Shown here in pieces: positions 1-6,012 of a stretch of DNA of 7,409 bases. The notes under the pieces are model-generated. The model did no database searches. It saw only the letters and a list, made by a program, of their open reading frames with translations, and was not told the DNA's origin. This DNA comes from Actinobacteria bacterium UBA3120 (GTDB lineage Bacteria > Actinomycetota > Actinomycetes > S36-B12): the NCBI GenBank assembly GCA_002365735.1, contig DEZY01000019.1, forward strand, positions 10,978 to 18,386. The letters are read 5' to 3'. Made by a program: the position numbers and the translations under genes. Each line of letters opens with the position of its first letter. Position 1 is the stretch's first letter.

Positions 1-684
1 GCGGGGATTTCGTTTATCGACGTCGGTACATCCGGAGGAGTGTGGGGCTTGGAGCGCGGCTATTGCCTTATGATTGGGGGCCCCGATGAGCCAGTTAATG
101 CACTAGTACCGCTATGGGATGCCCTTGCCCCCGGTATTGACGCCCAAATGCGCACCGATGACTCTGCTCCACTGCAGATTGCTGAGCGAGGCTGGCTCCA
201 TTGCGGTCCAAGTGGCGCCGGCCACTACGTCAAAATGGTTCACAATGGAATCGAGTACGCACTAATGGCTGCCTACGCGGAGGGTTTCAATATTTTAAAA
301 CACGCAAATGCCGGGGCGCAGACGAACACCCATGACGCGGAGACTGCACCACTTGCCCAGCCTGAATTCTATCAATATGAGATTGATATTCCGGCAGTAG
401 CGGAGGTGTGGCGCAGGGGGTCAGTAATTGGATCCTGGCTCCTGGACCTCACCGCATCGGCGTTAGCACAGAGTCCCGAACTCAGTGAGTTCTCTGGGCG
501 TGTGTCTGATTCCGGTGAAGGTCGATGGACGTCAATTGCCGCAATCGAAGAAGGTGTTCCCGCCCCGGTGCTTACTTCGGCACTGTATTCACGGTTCGCA
601 TCCCAGGACAAAGATCACTTCGCCCATCAGGTCCTTAGCGCAATGCGCAAAGGCTTCGGTGGGCACGACGAAAAGCAGGACTAA
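1..684 (+). CDS. gnd: 6-phosphogluconate dehydrogenase, short form, 5'-truncated by window edge
   Basis: Decarboxylates 6-phosphogluconate to ribulose 5-phosphate with reduction of NAD(P)+, in the cytosolic oxidative pentose phosphate pathway. Frame 1 is open from base 1, so the gene starts outside the window; the GTG at 40 is internal. The first residues ([12 protein letters not shown]) form the conserved strand after the Rossmann domain. Counting from base 1, K78, H81 and N82 lie in [13 protein letters not shown], the 6PGDH catalytic signature. Further on come the family segments [19 protein letters not shown] and, near the end, FGGH. The 227 residues seen plus the missing N-terminal cofactor domain would give about 300-340 residues, the short GntZ/YqeC-like type rather than the roughly 470-residue Gnd. 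The cofactor-specificity residues are outside the window, so NAD versus NADP cannot be told. The TAA stop overlaps the stop of the convergent mshC. Confidence 0.93.
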   Translation, partial: AGISFIDVGTSGGVWGLERGYCLMIGGPDEPVNALVPLWDALAPGIDAQMRTDDSAPLQIAERGWLHCGPSGAGHYVKMVHNGIEYALMAAYAEGFNILKHANAGAQTNTHDAETAPLAQPEFYQYEIDIPAVAEVWRRGSVIGSWLLDLTASALAQSPELSEFSGRVSDSGEGRWTSIAAIEEGVPAPVLTSALYSRFASQDKDHFAHQVLSAMRKGFGGHDEKQD

Positions 685-1907
685 AGGTACACACCGAGCA
701 GGCTCGCACACAGATTTTTCACCAGTGCTGGTGCACCCTGATCTGGACCGCCCGAGTGCAGTGAATCGCGAGCCCAGTTATCAATCGCATCGAGGGCCCG
801 AGGTGTCTTGAGGTCATCAGACATCACCTCCCGGACCCGATCCAGAACGCTTTCTGCGGCTCGCGCGCTGGGCAGCTGAGTCGCGCCACGGCAAAGATCA
901 AGTCGGGCTTGGGCACCCTCAAGGCCTTGGGCAGTCCAAGCCCAATCGCTGCGATAGTGGTGGGCCAGCAACGCCAGACGGATTGACATCGGGTCCACGC
1001 CCTCATGGCGCAAGGTTGACACGAACACCAAGTTGCCACGCGATTTTGACATCTTGTGACCTTGCCAAGACACCATTCCTGAGTGGACGTAAAACCGAGC
1101 AAATGGCTCGTGCCCGGTAATGCTTTGCGCCTGCGCCGAACTCATTTCATGATGCGGAAACTTCAAGTCCGAACCGCCACCTTGGACGTCGATCTGGTTC
1201 CCCAAGTAGGTCAGCGCGATTGTGGAACATTCAATATGCCACCCGGGTCGTCCGTGGCCTAAAACAGTGTCCCACGCGGGCTCATTGGGCCTCTTAGTTT
1301 TCCACAGCAGCGGGTCCAGTGCATCGATCTTCCCGGGGCGGGCCGGGTCCCCGCCTCGCTCCGCGAAAGTGCCCAACATTTCGTCACGGCTCAGATGAGA
1401 AATCGATCCGAACGAGGCGGAGTCCTCAATTGTGAAGTAGATATCCCCCTCGAGCGCATAGGTTTTTCCAGCCTCTCGTAACTCCAATACATGTGCGGCG
1501 ACCTGTGGAATCGACTCCACGGCCCCGATGTAATGCTGAGGTGGAATAACACTCAGAGCCTGCATGTCCTCACGAAACAGTGCCGTTTCTCGATCTGCGA
1601 TTTCTCGCCAATCTTTGCCGGTTGCCACAGCGCGCTCCAAGAGCGGCTCGTCGATATCTGTCACATTCTGCACGTATTCGACCTGCACGCCCGAATCGAG
1701 CCAGGTGCGAATCAACAGGTCAAAGGCAACGTAAGTGTTTGCGTGGCCGATATGGGTTGCGTCATAGGGAGTTATGCCACACACGTAAATTTTCGCTACT
1801 TCGCCCGGTGCCGTAGGCCGCACCTTCTGGGTCGCAGAGTCAAATAGCGCCAGGTCGCGTCCAACACCGGGAAGTTTTACCACTAACGGTTGCGACCAGC
1901 TTTGCAC
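681..1907 (-). CDS. mshC: L-cysteine:1D-myo-inositol 2-amino-2-deoxy-alpha-D-glucopyranoside ligase (mycothiol cysteine ligase)
   Basis: ATP-dependent ligation of cysteine to GlcN-Ins, the penultimate step of mycothiol synthesis, in the cytosol. The protein has 408 residues against about 410 in the family. It is a paralogue of cysteinyl-tRNA synthetase and shows the class I adenylation motifs: C43 in [15 protein letters not shown] (HIGH at 52-55), the MshC-type ERGGDP motif at 183-188, C227 in HIECS, PHHE at 250-253, and KMSKS at 285-289. C43, C227 and a histidine of the PHHE motif are the expected zinc ligands. The N-terminus MQSW and the ERGGDP motif favour MshC over CysS. The start is GTG at 1907, the only plausible one: an in-frame TAG lies 9 bases upstream (1917-1919). 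There is no Shine-Dalgarno sequence, but TAGGCT sits six bases upstream. It lies 31 bp downstream of the SCO1664-family gene and ends inside the gnd stop. Confidence 0.96.
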   Translation of the reverse strand: MQSWSQPLVVKLPGVGRDLALFDSATQKVRPTAPGEVAKIYVCGITPYDATHIGHANTYVAFDLLIRTWLDSGVQVEYVQNVTDIDEPLLERAVATGKDWREIADRETALFREDMQALSVIPPQHYIGAVESIPQVAAHVLELREAGKTYALEGDIYFTIEDSASFGSISHLSRDEMLGTFAERGGDPARPGKIDALDPLLWKTKRPNEPAWDTVLGHGRPGWHIECSTIALTYLGNQIDVQGGGSDLKFPHHEMSSAQAQSITGHEPFARFYVHSGMVSWQGHKMSKSRGNLVFVSTLRHEGVDPMSIRLALLAHHYRSDWAWTAQGLEGAQARLDLCRGATQLPSARAAESVLDRVREVMSDDLKTPRALDAIDNWARDSLHSGGPDQGAPALVKNLCASLLGVYL

Positions 1908-1913
1908 CCATGC

Positions 1914-1919
1914 AGCCTA
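1914..1919 (-). promoter_or_regulatory. Candidate -10 box for leaderless mshC transcript
   Basis: On the minus strand TAGGCT (1919 down to 1914) fits the actinobacterial TANNNT -10 consensus and is followed by exactly six bases (GCATGG) and the mshC GTG start. That spacing puts transcription initiation at or next to the start codon, the pattern of leaderless genes. The same hexamer at the same spacing precedes the LLM oxidoreductase gene. No convincing -35 box is visible. It would let mshC be transcribed separately from the phosphatase operon upstream. It is inferred from sequence only, and part of the hexamer (TAG) is also the stop that bounds the mshC frame. Confidence 0.5.
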
Positions 1920-1938
1920 TCGGTTGAATTGGCTGGGC

Positions 1939-2721
1939 TTAGAACACCGGCCACGGAATGGCCGGCCATTGCGCTGACGGTCGTGGAAACGCCTCAGTGT
2001 GCACGAGTTCGGCGATCCTACCTCGCAATTCACGGGACTCGGTTTCTGAGAGAAATGGGTCAATCTCTGGATGGAAATTGCCCAGGTCTGAACCGAGCCC
2101 GGTGAGGTCTCGCAGCAGTTTCGGCGGAATTTGGGCGTCAACCCACCCCCACAGCACGGTGCGCAATTTGGGTTCCTCGTGAAAACACACACCGTGATCG
2201 ATGCCAAATACCCGACCATTCTTATCTGCCAACACGTGTCCGGCCTTCCGGTCGGCATTGTTTACCACTGCATCAAAAAGGCTCATCCGGGCGAGCTGTT
2301 CACTGGGTTCATGGGCAAGGGTCACCGCACTTCCGTCCTGATCTATTGCCTGCAATACCGAGAGCCATCCGATCGGGACATTATGCGTATCAAAAATGTT
2401 GACCGGACGCAGTTCATCTACTTCCTCAACCCACTTTTGAACCATTCCCGGACCCATGGGTCCCTCATCCGTCCAGCGAGTCGGGGGGACCAAATCCCAG
2501 CCTAGGAGCCGATCAAGATTGGCGGCCGCCACCTCTCTTCGACACAGGGTGTCCCGCGCGAAATCCCAGAGCGGGCTCTCCCCGGATACCGGCTTGTACA
2601 CAAAAAGGTCCCCTGAATCGTCTCTGCATAACAGGGAGCCATTGCTCGCACCGCGCAGTTGACCCATCGGTTCAAGTGAGCCGCGTGCGATTGATTTAGA
2701 TGTCTCTTCGCTTGTACCCAT
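1939..2721 (-). CDS. SCO1664-family protein, PI3/4-kinase-like fold
   Basis: Member of an actinobacterial family of unknown substrate, described as distantly related to phosphatidylinositol 3-/4-kinases. It has 260 residues. A probable nucleotide-binding lysine lies in VYKPVSGESPLWDF (K43). A catalytic-loop-like segment is SLFDAVVNNADRKAGHVL (D150, N154, N155, D157, K159), and a metal-binding-like aspartate is D175 in GIDHGVCFH; the functional roles are inferred by analogy to the kinase fold. The ATG at 2721 is chosen because GAGGG lies three bases upstream and because the family's conserved region (GSLEPMGQLRGASN) begins about 15 residues in. The frame stays open to 2934, but that extension encodes no family sequence and overlaps the DUF3090 gene. 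The chosen start overlaps DUF3090 by 26 bp. There are no membrane segments or signal peptide. Its partners in the family's usual trio are the next two genes upstream. Confidence 0.88.
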   Translation of the reverse strand: MGTSEETSKSIARGSLEPMGQLRGASNGSLLCRDDSGDLFVYKPVSGESPLWDFARDTLCRREVAAANLDRLLGWDLVPPTRWTDEGPMGPGMVQKWVEEVDELRPVNIFDTHNVPIGWLSVLQAIDQDGSAVTLAHEPSEQLARMSLFDAVVNNADRKAGHVLADKNGRVFGIDHGVCFHEEPKLRTVLWGWVDAQIPPKLLRDLTGLGSDLGNFHPEIDPFLSETESRELRGRIAELVHTEAFPRPSAQWPAIPWPVF

Positions 2722-3265
2722 TGGCCCTCGGACAAATATGACCCTCAGGGTCAAGCGGTTGTTGACAAAATGGGCACGGCGGGCGTCCGGATTCGGTGAC
2801 CCGTCGCGTTCGTTCGGCAAATGCCCGCGCATAAGCCGCACTGAGCCACACTCGCATTGTGTCGGGGCCTTCATCCCCGTCCTCACCGAGTTCGGGCACT
2901 TCCTCGCTTTCCTCATCGATCGCGTGCGCCTCAATCACGACACATGAACTTCCCTCGTCCCAGCCCAGAGCCATCGCCCCAACTCGGAACTCTTCTAGCA
3001 GTGGCATGTCGAGAGGGTCAATGTCCACCAATTCACTGGGCGCTTTTTGTGGAACTACACCATCGGGGTCGCGGGTTACTTGAACTTCATTGAGCAACTC
3101 GTCTATGCGCTCTGCCAATACAACAGCCTGTTGTTTTTCGAAAGCAACTGCAGAAAGTGCGCCCGCCGACTTCGCCTGCAAATAGAAAGTACGCTCCCCC
3201 GGCATTCCTACCGTTCCCACAACGAAGCGTTCGGGAAGTCGGTATTCAATGATTCTCCTAGTCAC
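2696..3265 (-). CDS. DUF3090 family protein with C-terminal zinc-ribbon-like motif
   Basis: Uncharacterised actinobacterial family, normally found with the MSMEG_4193-type phosphatase and the SCO1664-type protein. It has 189 residues. The conserved N-terminus is MTRRIIEYRLPERFVVGTVG, followed by the ERTFYLQA strand and a helix (EKQQAVVLAERIDELL, 43-58). An acidic stretch spans about 117-135 (EESEEVPELGEDGDEGPD). The C-terminus has CPFC (C164, C167) and HIC (H176, C178), which could bind one zinc. The start is GTG at 3265: it matches the family N-terminus, and a strong GGAGGAG lies three bases upstream at 3269-3275. A longer TTG start at 3310 would add 15 non-conserved residues. It overlaps the phosphatase stop by 8 bp, suggesting translational coupling. 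The molecular function is unknown. Confidence 0.9.
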   Translation of the reverse strand: MTRRIIEYRLPERFVVGTVGMPGERTFYLQAKSAGALSAVAFEKQQAVVLAERIDELLNEVQVTRDPDGVVPQKAPSELVDIDPLDMPLLEEFRVGAMALGWDEGSSCVVIEAHAIDEESEEVPELGEDGDEGPDTMRVWLSAAYARAFAERTRRVTESGRPPCPFCQQPLDPEGHICPRANGYKRRDI

Positions 3266-3953
3266 CGGCTCCTCCGCCCACTGGTGCTTCGTCCTTGTTC
3301 TTATGTGCAACCATCACGTGCCTACGCGCCTGTGATCCATCGCCATTTGAGCTCAGAACAAACGGTCTGGTAGCCGTGTAGTTCACCACGCTGACCGAGC
3401 ACGGATCCGCACCGATTCGCTGAAATAGGTCAAGGTGCATACCTAAAGCATCGGCGAGGATTGCTTTGATCACGTCGCCGTGGGAAACAGCAACGTAGAC
3501 CGCATCGGGACCCAAAATGTCATTCCACCGTCGAATGGCCTTTACCGCTCGGTACTGCATACTCGCCATCGCCTCGCCATTTTCTCCGGGAAAAACGACA
3601 GACGCCGGGTGGTCTTGAACGGACCGCCACAAGTCTTCTTGGGCAAGGTCGCTCAAGCTGCGACCCGTCCAGTCGCCATATTCACATTCCGCTAACGCCG
3701 GCTCGGCGCCTATTTCCAAGGGGCCACCTAAGGGGTTCACCAAGGTTGTGGCAAGGCTCTGCGCGGTTTGCATGGTCCGCTCCAGTGGTGAAGAAATTAA
3801 GGCAGAGACTTCTAGCCCGGATAGCTGCTCCGCAAGTACCACAGCCTGCTCGACCCCGCGACTGTCCAACTCGGTTCCTGGAGCCGTACCCGCCAGGATT
3901 CCCTTTTCGTTTGCCTCTGTGCGTCCATGTCGGACCAGCAGCACGGTAGCCAT
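3258..3953 (-). CDS. Histidine phosphatase / phosphomutase-like protein, MSMEG_4193 family
   Basis: Histidine phosphatase superfamily (phosphoglycerate-mutase fold), cytosolic, physiological substrate unknown. It has 231 residues. The phospho-acceptor is H9 in LVRHGRTEAN with R8. R59 in SSPLERT, the E89 region (LAECEYGDWTGR) and H158 in VSHGDVIKAILAD complete the usual catalytic set, so it should be active. The C-terminal tail (about 205-231) is polar and glycine-rich and probably disordered. The ATG at 3953 fits the family N-terminus (MATVLLVRHG). There is no Shine-Dalgarno sequence, but TAAGTT lies six bases upstream, pointing to a leaderless transcript. It is the first gene of the phosphatase-DUF3090-SCO1664-mshC unit. 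The family is annotated as probable phosphomutase because of its kinase-like partner; a plain phosphatase is equally possible. Confidence 0.92.
   Translation of the reverse strand: MATVLLVRHGRTEANEKGILAGTAPGTELDSRGVEQAVVLAEQLSGLEVSALISSPLERTMQTAQSLATTLVNPLGGPLEIGAEPALAECEYGDWTGRSLSDLAQEDLWRSVQDHPASVVFPGENGEAMASMQYRAVKAIRRWNDILGPDAVYVAVSHGDVIKAILADALGMHLDLFQRIGADPCSVSVVNYTATRPFVLSSNGDGSQARRHVMVAHKNKDEAPVGGGAGD
3269..3275 (-). promoter_or_regulatory. Strong ribosome binding site deciding the DUF3090 start
   Basis: GGAGGAG on the minus strand lies three bases before GTG 3265 (five from the GGAGG core). It is the best Shine-Dalgarno sequence in the window, it lies inside the end of the phosphatase gene, and it supports the GTG over the upstream TTG at 3310. 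Confidence 0.8.
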
Positions 3954-3959
3954 GGCTCT

Positions 3960-3965
3960 AACTTA
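3960..3965 (-). promoter_or_regulatory. Candidate -10 box for the phosphatase operon, leaderless
   Basis: TAAGTT on the minus strand (3965 to 3960) matches TANNNT and is followed by six bases (AGAGCC) and ATG 3953. No -35 box is evident. The inverted repeat at 3971-4009 begins five bases upstream and would cover the -35 region, so it could be a regulatory site for this promoter. Confidence 0.5.
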
Positions 3966-3970
3966 GCTGT

Positions 3971-4009
3971 GCGAACCCACGGCGCATCCATTATTGTGTG
4001 GGTGTTCGC
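3971..4009. repeat. Inverted repeat between uppP and the phosphatase gene
   Basis: The arms are GCGAACCCAC (3971-3980) and GTGGGTGTTCGC (3998-4009). They pair over ten base pairs (GCGAA with TTCGC, CCCAC with GTGGG) with a two-base TG bulge at 4003-4004 and a 17-base loop. It lies about 50 bases after the uppP stop. On the minus strand no T-run follows, so it is not a canonical intrinsic terminator. It could be a U-less terminator for uppP, an operator over the phosphatase promoter, or chance. Confidence 0.4.
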
Positions 4010-4058
4010 GTGGGGCAGAACCAGAGCGACCCTCCCGCCTACGCGATTGCCCGGGCAC

Positions 4059-4877
4059 CTAAGAAGAGAGTACGCCGGTCGCTAAGAGCAGCAGCACGGC
4101 GATTCCAAGCACAACCCGGTAAATCACAAATGGCGTGTAGGTCCGCGTGGTGAGCCAACGGAGCAACCAAGAAATGACTCCCAACCCAACAAAGAATGCG
4201 ATGACGGTGGCCAAAATAGTCTGGCCCCATTCCACGTTTTGTTGGTCAGAAATCTTCATCGCCTCATAAAGACCTGACCCCAAAACCGCGGGAATGGCGA
4301 GCAGGAATGCGTATCTAGTCGCCGCCACTCGGTTGTAACCAAGTGCCAATCCGGTGGTGATCGTGGCTCCGGAGCGCGAAACCCCCGGAATCAATGCCAA
4401 TGCCTGACCTAACCCAAGAGCCACAGCTTCGGGTAGTTTCAACTTTTCGATCGGCTTAATCTTGCGTCCATAACGGTCGGCGATCCCGAGCAGGACTCCA
4501 AAAATGATCAGCGTGGAGGCGACAAGATAAAGGTTACGGGCCGTCGTCTCGATTTGGTCGGCAAACAGGAAGCCAATGGCAGCAACCGGGATTGTTCCCA
4601 CGATCACATACCAACCCATCCGTGCGTCAAGTTCCTTGCGCAAAGCTGGATTTCCCAGCGACCGCGACCAGGTCCCAACTATTCGTGTGATGTCACGCCA
4701 GAAATACACGATTACAGCGAGTTCAGTACCAATTTGGCTTACCGCTGTGAATGCTGCCCCCGGATCGGTCCAACCGAAAAACTGACTAAAAATAAGGAGA
4801 TGGGCCGACGAAGATATCGGCAGGAATTCGGTTAATCCTTGCAGTGCGCCAAGAACGATCGCTTCAAACCAGGACAT
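4059..4877 (-). CDS. uppP: Undecaprenyl-diphosphatase (BacA type)
   Basis: Integral membrane enzyme that dephosphorylates undecaprenyl diphosphate to undecaprenyl phosphate, recycling the lipid carrier of peptidoglycan synthesis; family members give bacitracin resistance when abundant. It has 272 residues, the usual length. Near the N-terminus, LQGLTEFLPISSSAHL (12-27) carries E17, the serine cluster 22-24 and H26. The second signature is PGVSRSGAT (164-172) with R168. Both halves carry the hydrophobic segments expected of the fold, roughly at 3-25, 45-60, 89-106, 117-134, 150-164, 187-205, 217-238 and 250-269. The ATG at 4877 matches the family start MSWFEAIVLG. It lies two bases after the stop of the LLM oxidoreductase, and only a weak GTAGAG precedes it, so translation is probably coupled to the upstream gene. 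Confidence 0.95.
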   Translation of the reverse strand: MSWFEAIVLGALQGLTEFLPISSSAHLLIFSQFFGWTDPGAAFTAVSQIGTELAVIVYFWRDITRIVGTWSRSLGNPALRKELDARMGWYVIVGTIPVAAIGFLFADQIETTARNLYLVASTLIIFGVLLGIADRYGRKIKPIEKLKLPEAVALGLGQALALIPGVSRSGATITTGLALGYNRVAATRYAFLLAIPAVLGSGLYEAMKISDQQNVEWGQTILATVIAFFVGLGVISWLLRWLTTRTYTPFVIYRVVLGIAVLLLLATGVLSS

Positions 4878-4879
4878 CT

Positions 4880-5953
4880 CTACTGTCCGTTACGGTTCGC
4901 GTCCAGATCCCCTAGGCCCGAACTCTTCAACGCTTCCTTCATGACCTGAAGTGTCCCTACTCGCTCCTGCAGGGTCCCCGCAAATGAAGCCACACTCAAA
5001 TTGGTGACGCCTGCGTCCGCATAAGCCGGCAGACGTTTTGCGATCCTTTCCGGCGGACCAATCAGTGAAGTAGCATCGATGAACTCAAGTGGAACCGCTG
5101 CCGCAGCACCGGCATAATCTTTGGCCATGAATTTTTCCTGGATCTCAATCGCGGCATCTTCATAACCCATGCGGGTGGCAAGCTGGTTGTAGAAGTTCTT
5201 ATCGCGCGACCCCATTCCTCCGATATACAGCGCCGAATACGGGCGCACGAAATTGGCGCAGTCTTCAACATTATTTCCCGGGACAACAGGTACCGTGGGC
5301 ACGACATCGAATCCGTCCATGGTCCTGCCTGCTTTCTCACGGCCAGCGATCAGCGGCTTCATCAGCTCGGCGGCCTGTTCGGGTGAAAAGAAAATGGCGA
5401 GCCATCCGTCTGCTATCTCACCGGTGAGCTCAAGATTCTTGGGCCCTATGGATGCCAAGTAGATGGGAATATTTTCTCGAACTGGATGAACCGTCAACGT
5501 CAGTGCTTTCCCCGGACCATCCGGCAGAGGCAAAGTGAAAAACTCGCCGTCGTATTGCACGCGCGTTCGAGACAAAGCCAGTCGCACCACGTCCACGTAT
5601 TCGCGGGTTCGTTGCAGCGGTTTATTAAATCGCACGCCGTGCCACCCTTCAGACACCTGTGGGCCAGAAACTCCCAAGCCAAGCCTGAACCGCCCGGCGG
5701 AGAGGGTGTCCAAGGTTGCGGCGGTCATTGCCGTGTTCGCCGGTGTCCGACCGGGGATCTGGAAGATCGCGCTACCCACATCGATGTGTTGCGTCTGGGC
5801 AGCAATCCACGTGAGCACGGTGGCCGCATCTGAGCCGTAGGCTTCAGCAGCCCAGACACAAGAATAGCCGAGCCGATCGGCTTCCTTGGCTACTTCCAAG
5901 TTGTCCGCATCGTTTCCGGCGCCCCAATATCCAAGGTTGACTGAGAGTTTCAT
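4880..5953 (-). CDS. LLM class F420-dependent oxidoreductase (Rv3520c-like family)
   Basis: Luciferase-like TIM-barrel oxidoreductase predicted to use coenzyme F420 for hydride transfer; the substrate is unknown. It has 357 residues. Family features are the N-terminal MKLSVNLGYWG, VWAAEAYGSDA (33-43), GSAIFQIPGRTPANTAMTAATLD (60-82), the RFRLGLGVSGPQVSEGWHG loop (88-106) and the IYLASIGPKNLELTGEIADGWL strand-helix (164-185). F420 use is inferred from family membership; FMN cannot be ruled out from sequence alone. The ATG at 5953 fits the family start. It has no Shine-Dalgarno sequence but has TAGGCT six bases upstream. It is followed two bases after its stop by uppP and is divergent from the aldo/keto reductase gene, with 59 bp between their starts. 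There is no signal peptide, so it should be cytosolic. Confidence 0.9.
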   Translation of the reverse strand: MKLSVNLGYWGAGNDADNLEVAKEADRLGYSCVWAAEAYGSDAATVLTWIAAQTQHIDVGSAIFQIPGRTPANTAMTAATLDTLSAGRFRLGLGVSGPQVSEGWHGVRFNKPLQRTREYVDVVRLALSRTRVQYDGEFFTLPLPDGPGKALTLTVHPVRENIPIYLASIGPKNLELTGEIADGWLAIFFSPEQAAELMKPLIAGREKAGRTMDGFDVVPTVPVVPGNNVEDCANFVRPYSALYIGGMGSRDKNFYNQLATRMGYEDAAIEIQEKFMAKDYAGAAAAVPLEFIDATSLIGPPERIAKRLPAYADAGVTNLSVASFAGTLQERVGTLQVMKEALKSSGLGDLDANRNGQ

Positions 5954-5959
5954 GAGGAC

Positions 5960-5965
5960 AGCCTA
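5960..5965 (-). promoter_or_regulatory. Candidate -10 box for the LLM oxidoreductase-uppP operon, leaderless
   Basis: TAGGCT on the minus strand (5965 to 5960), then six bases (GTCCTC), then ATG 5953. It is identical in hexamer and spacing to the box before mshC. The intergenic region is only 59 bp, so this and the divergent promoter share the 35 bp between their -10 boxes. No clear -35 box is seen. Confidence 0.55.
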
Positions 5966-6000
5966 CGACCTACAATCCCAACTTTCATTCCGTATAGGGC

Positions 6001-6006
6001 TACGGT
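6001..6006 (+). promoter_or_regulatory. Candidate -10 box for the aldo/keto reductase gene, leaderless
   Basis: TACGGT (6001-6006) matches TANNNT and is followed by six bases (TGACAC) and ATG 6013. TATAGG at 5993-5998 is a more AT-rich alternative that would leave a leader of about eight bases. No ribosome binding site is present in either case. Confidence 0.5.
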
Positions 6007-6012
6007 TGACAC

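Noticed and set aside
824..1102. Minus-strand frame of 92 codons, and plus-strand frames of 118 and 78 codons at 1491-1847, all inside mshC.
   Set aside because: They are shadow frames within a well-supported mshC and show no family signature.
2722..2934. N-terminal extension of the SCO1664-type frame to 331 residues.
   Set aside because: The extra residues overlap DUF3090 in another frame and carry no family sequence. The ATG at 2721 has GAGGG upstream and fits the family N-terminus.
3266..3310. TTG start for DUF3090 at 3310.
   Set aside because: The GTG at 3265 matches the conserved N-terminus and has the strongest ribosome binding site in the window.
3996..4009. CGAAC/GTTCG half-sites reminiscent of an actinobacterial LexA box.
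   Set aside because: The spacing between the half-sites is far from the CGAAC-N4-GTTCG arrangement, so a LexA site is not supported.
4048..4057. Perfect 10-base palindrome TGCCCGGGCA one base after the uppP stop.
   Set aside because: It has no loop, so it would make a poor hairpin, and a ten-base palindrome of this composition is expected by chance every kilobase or so. No partner site is seen.
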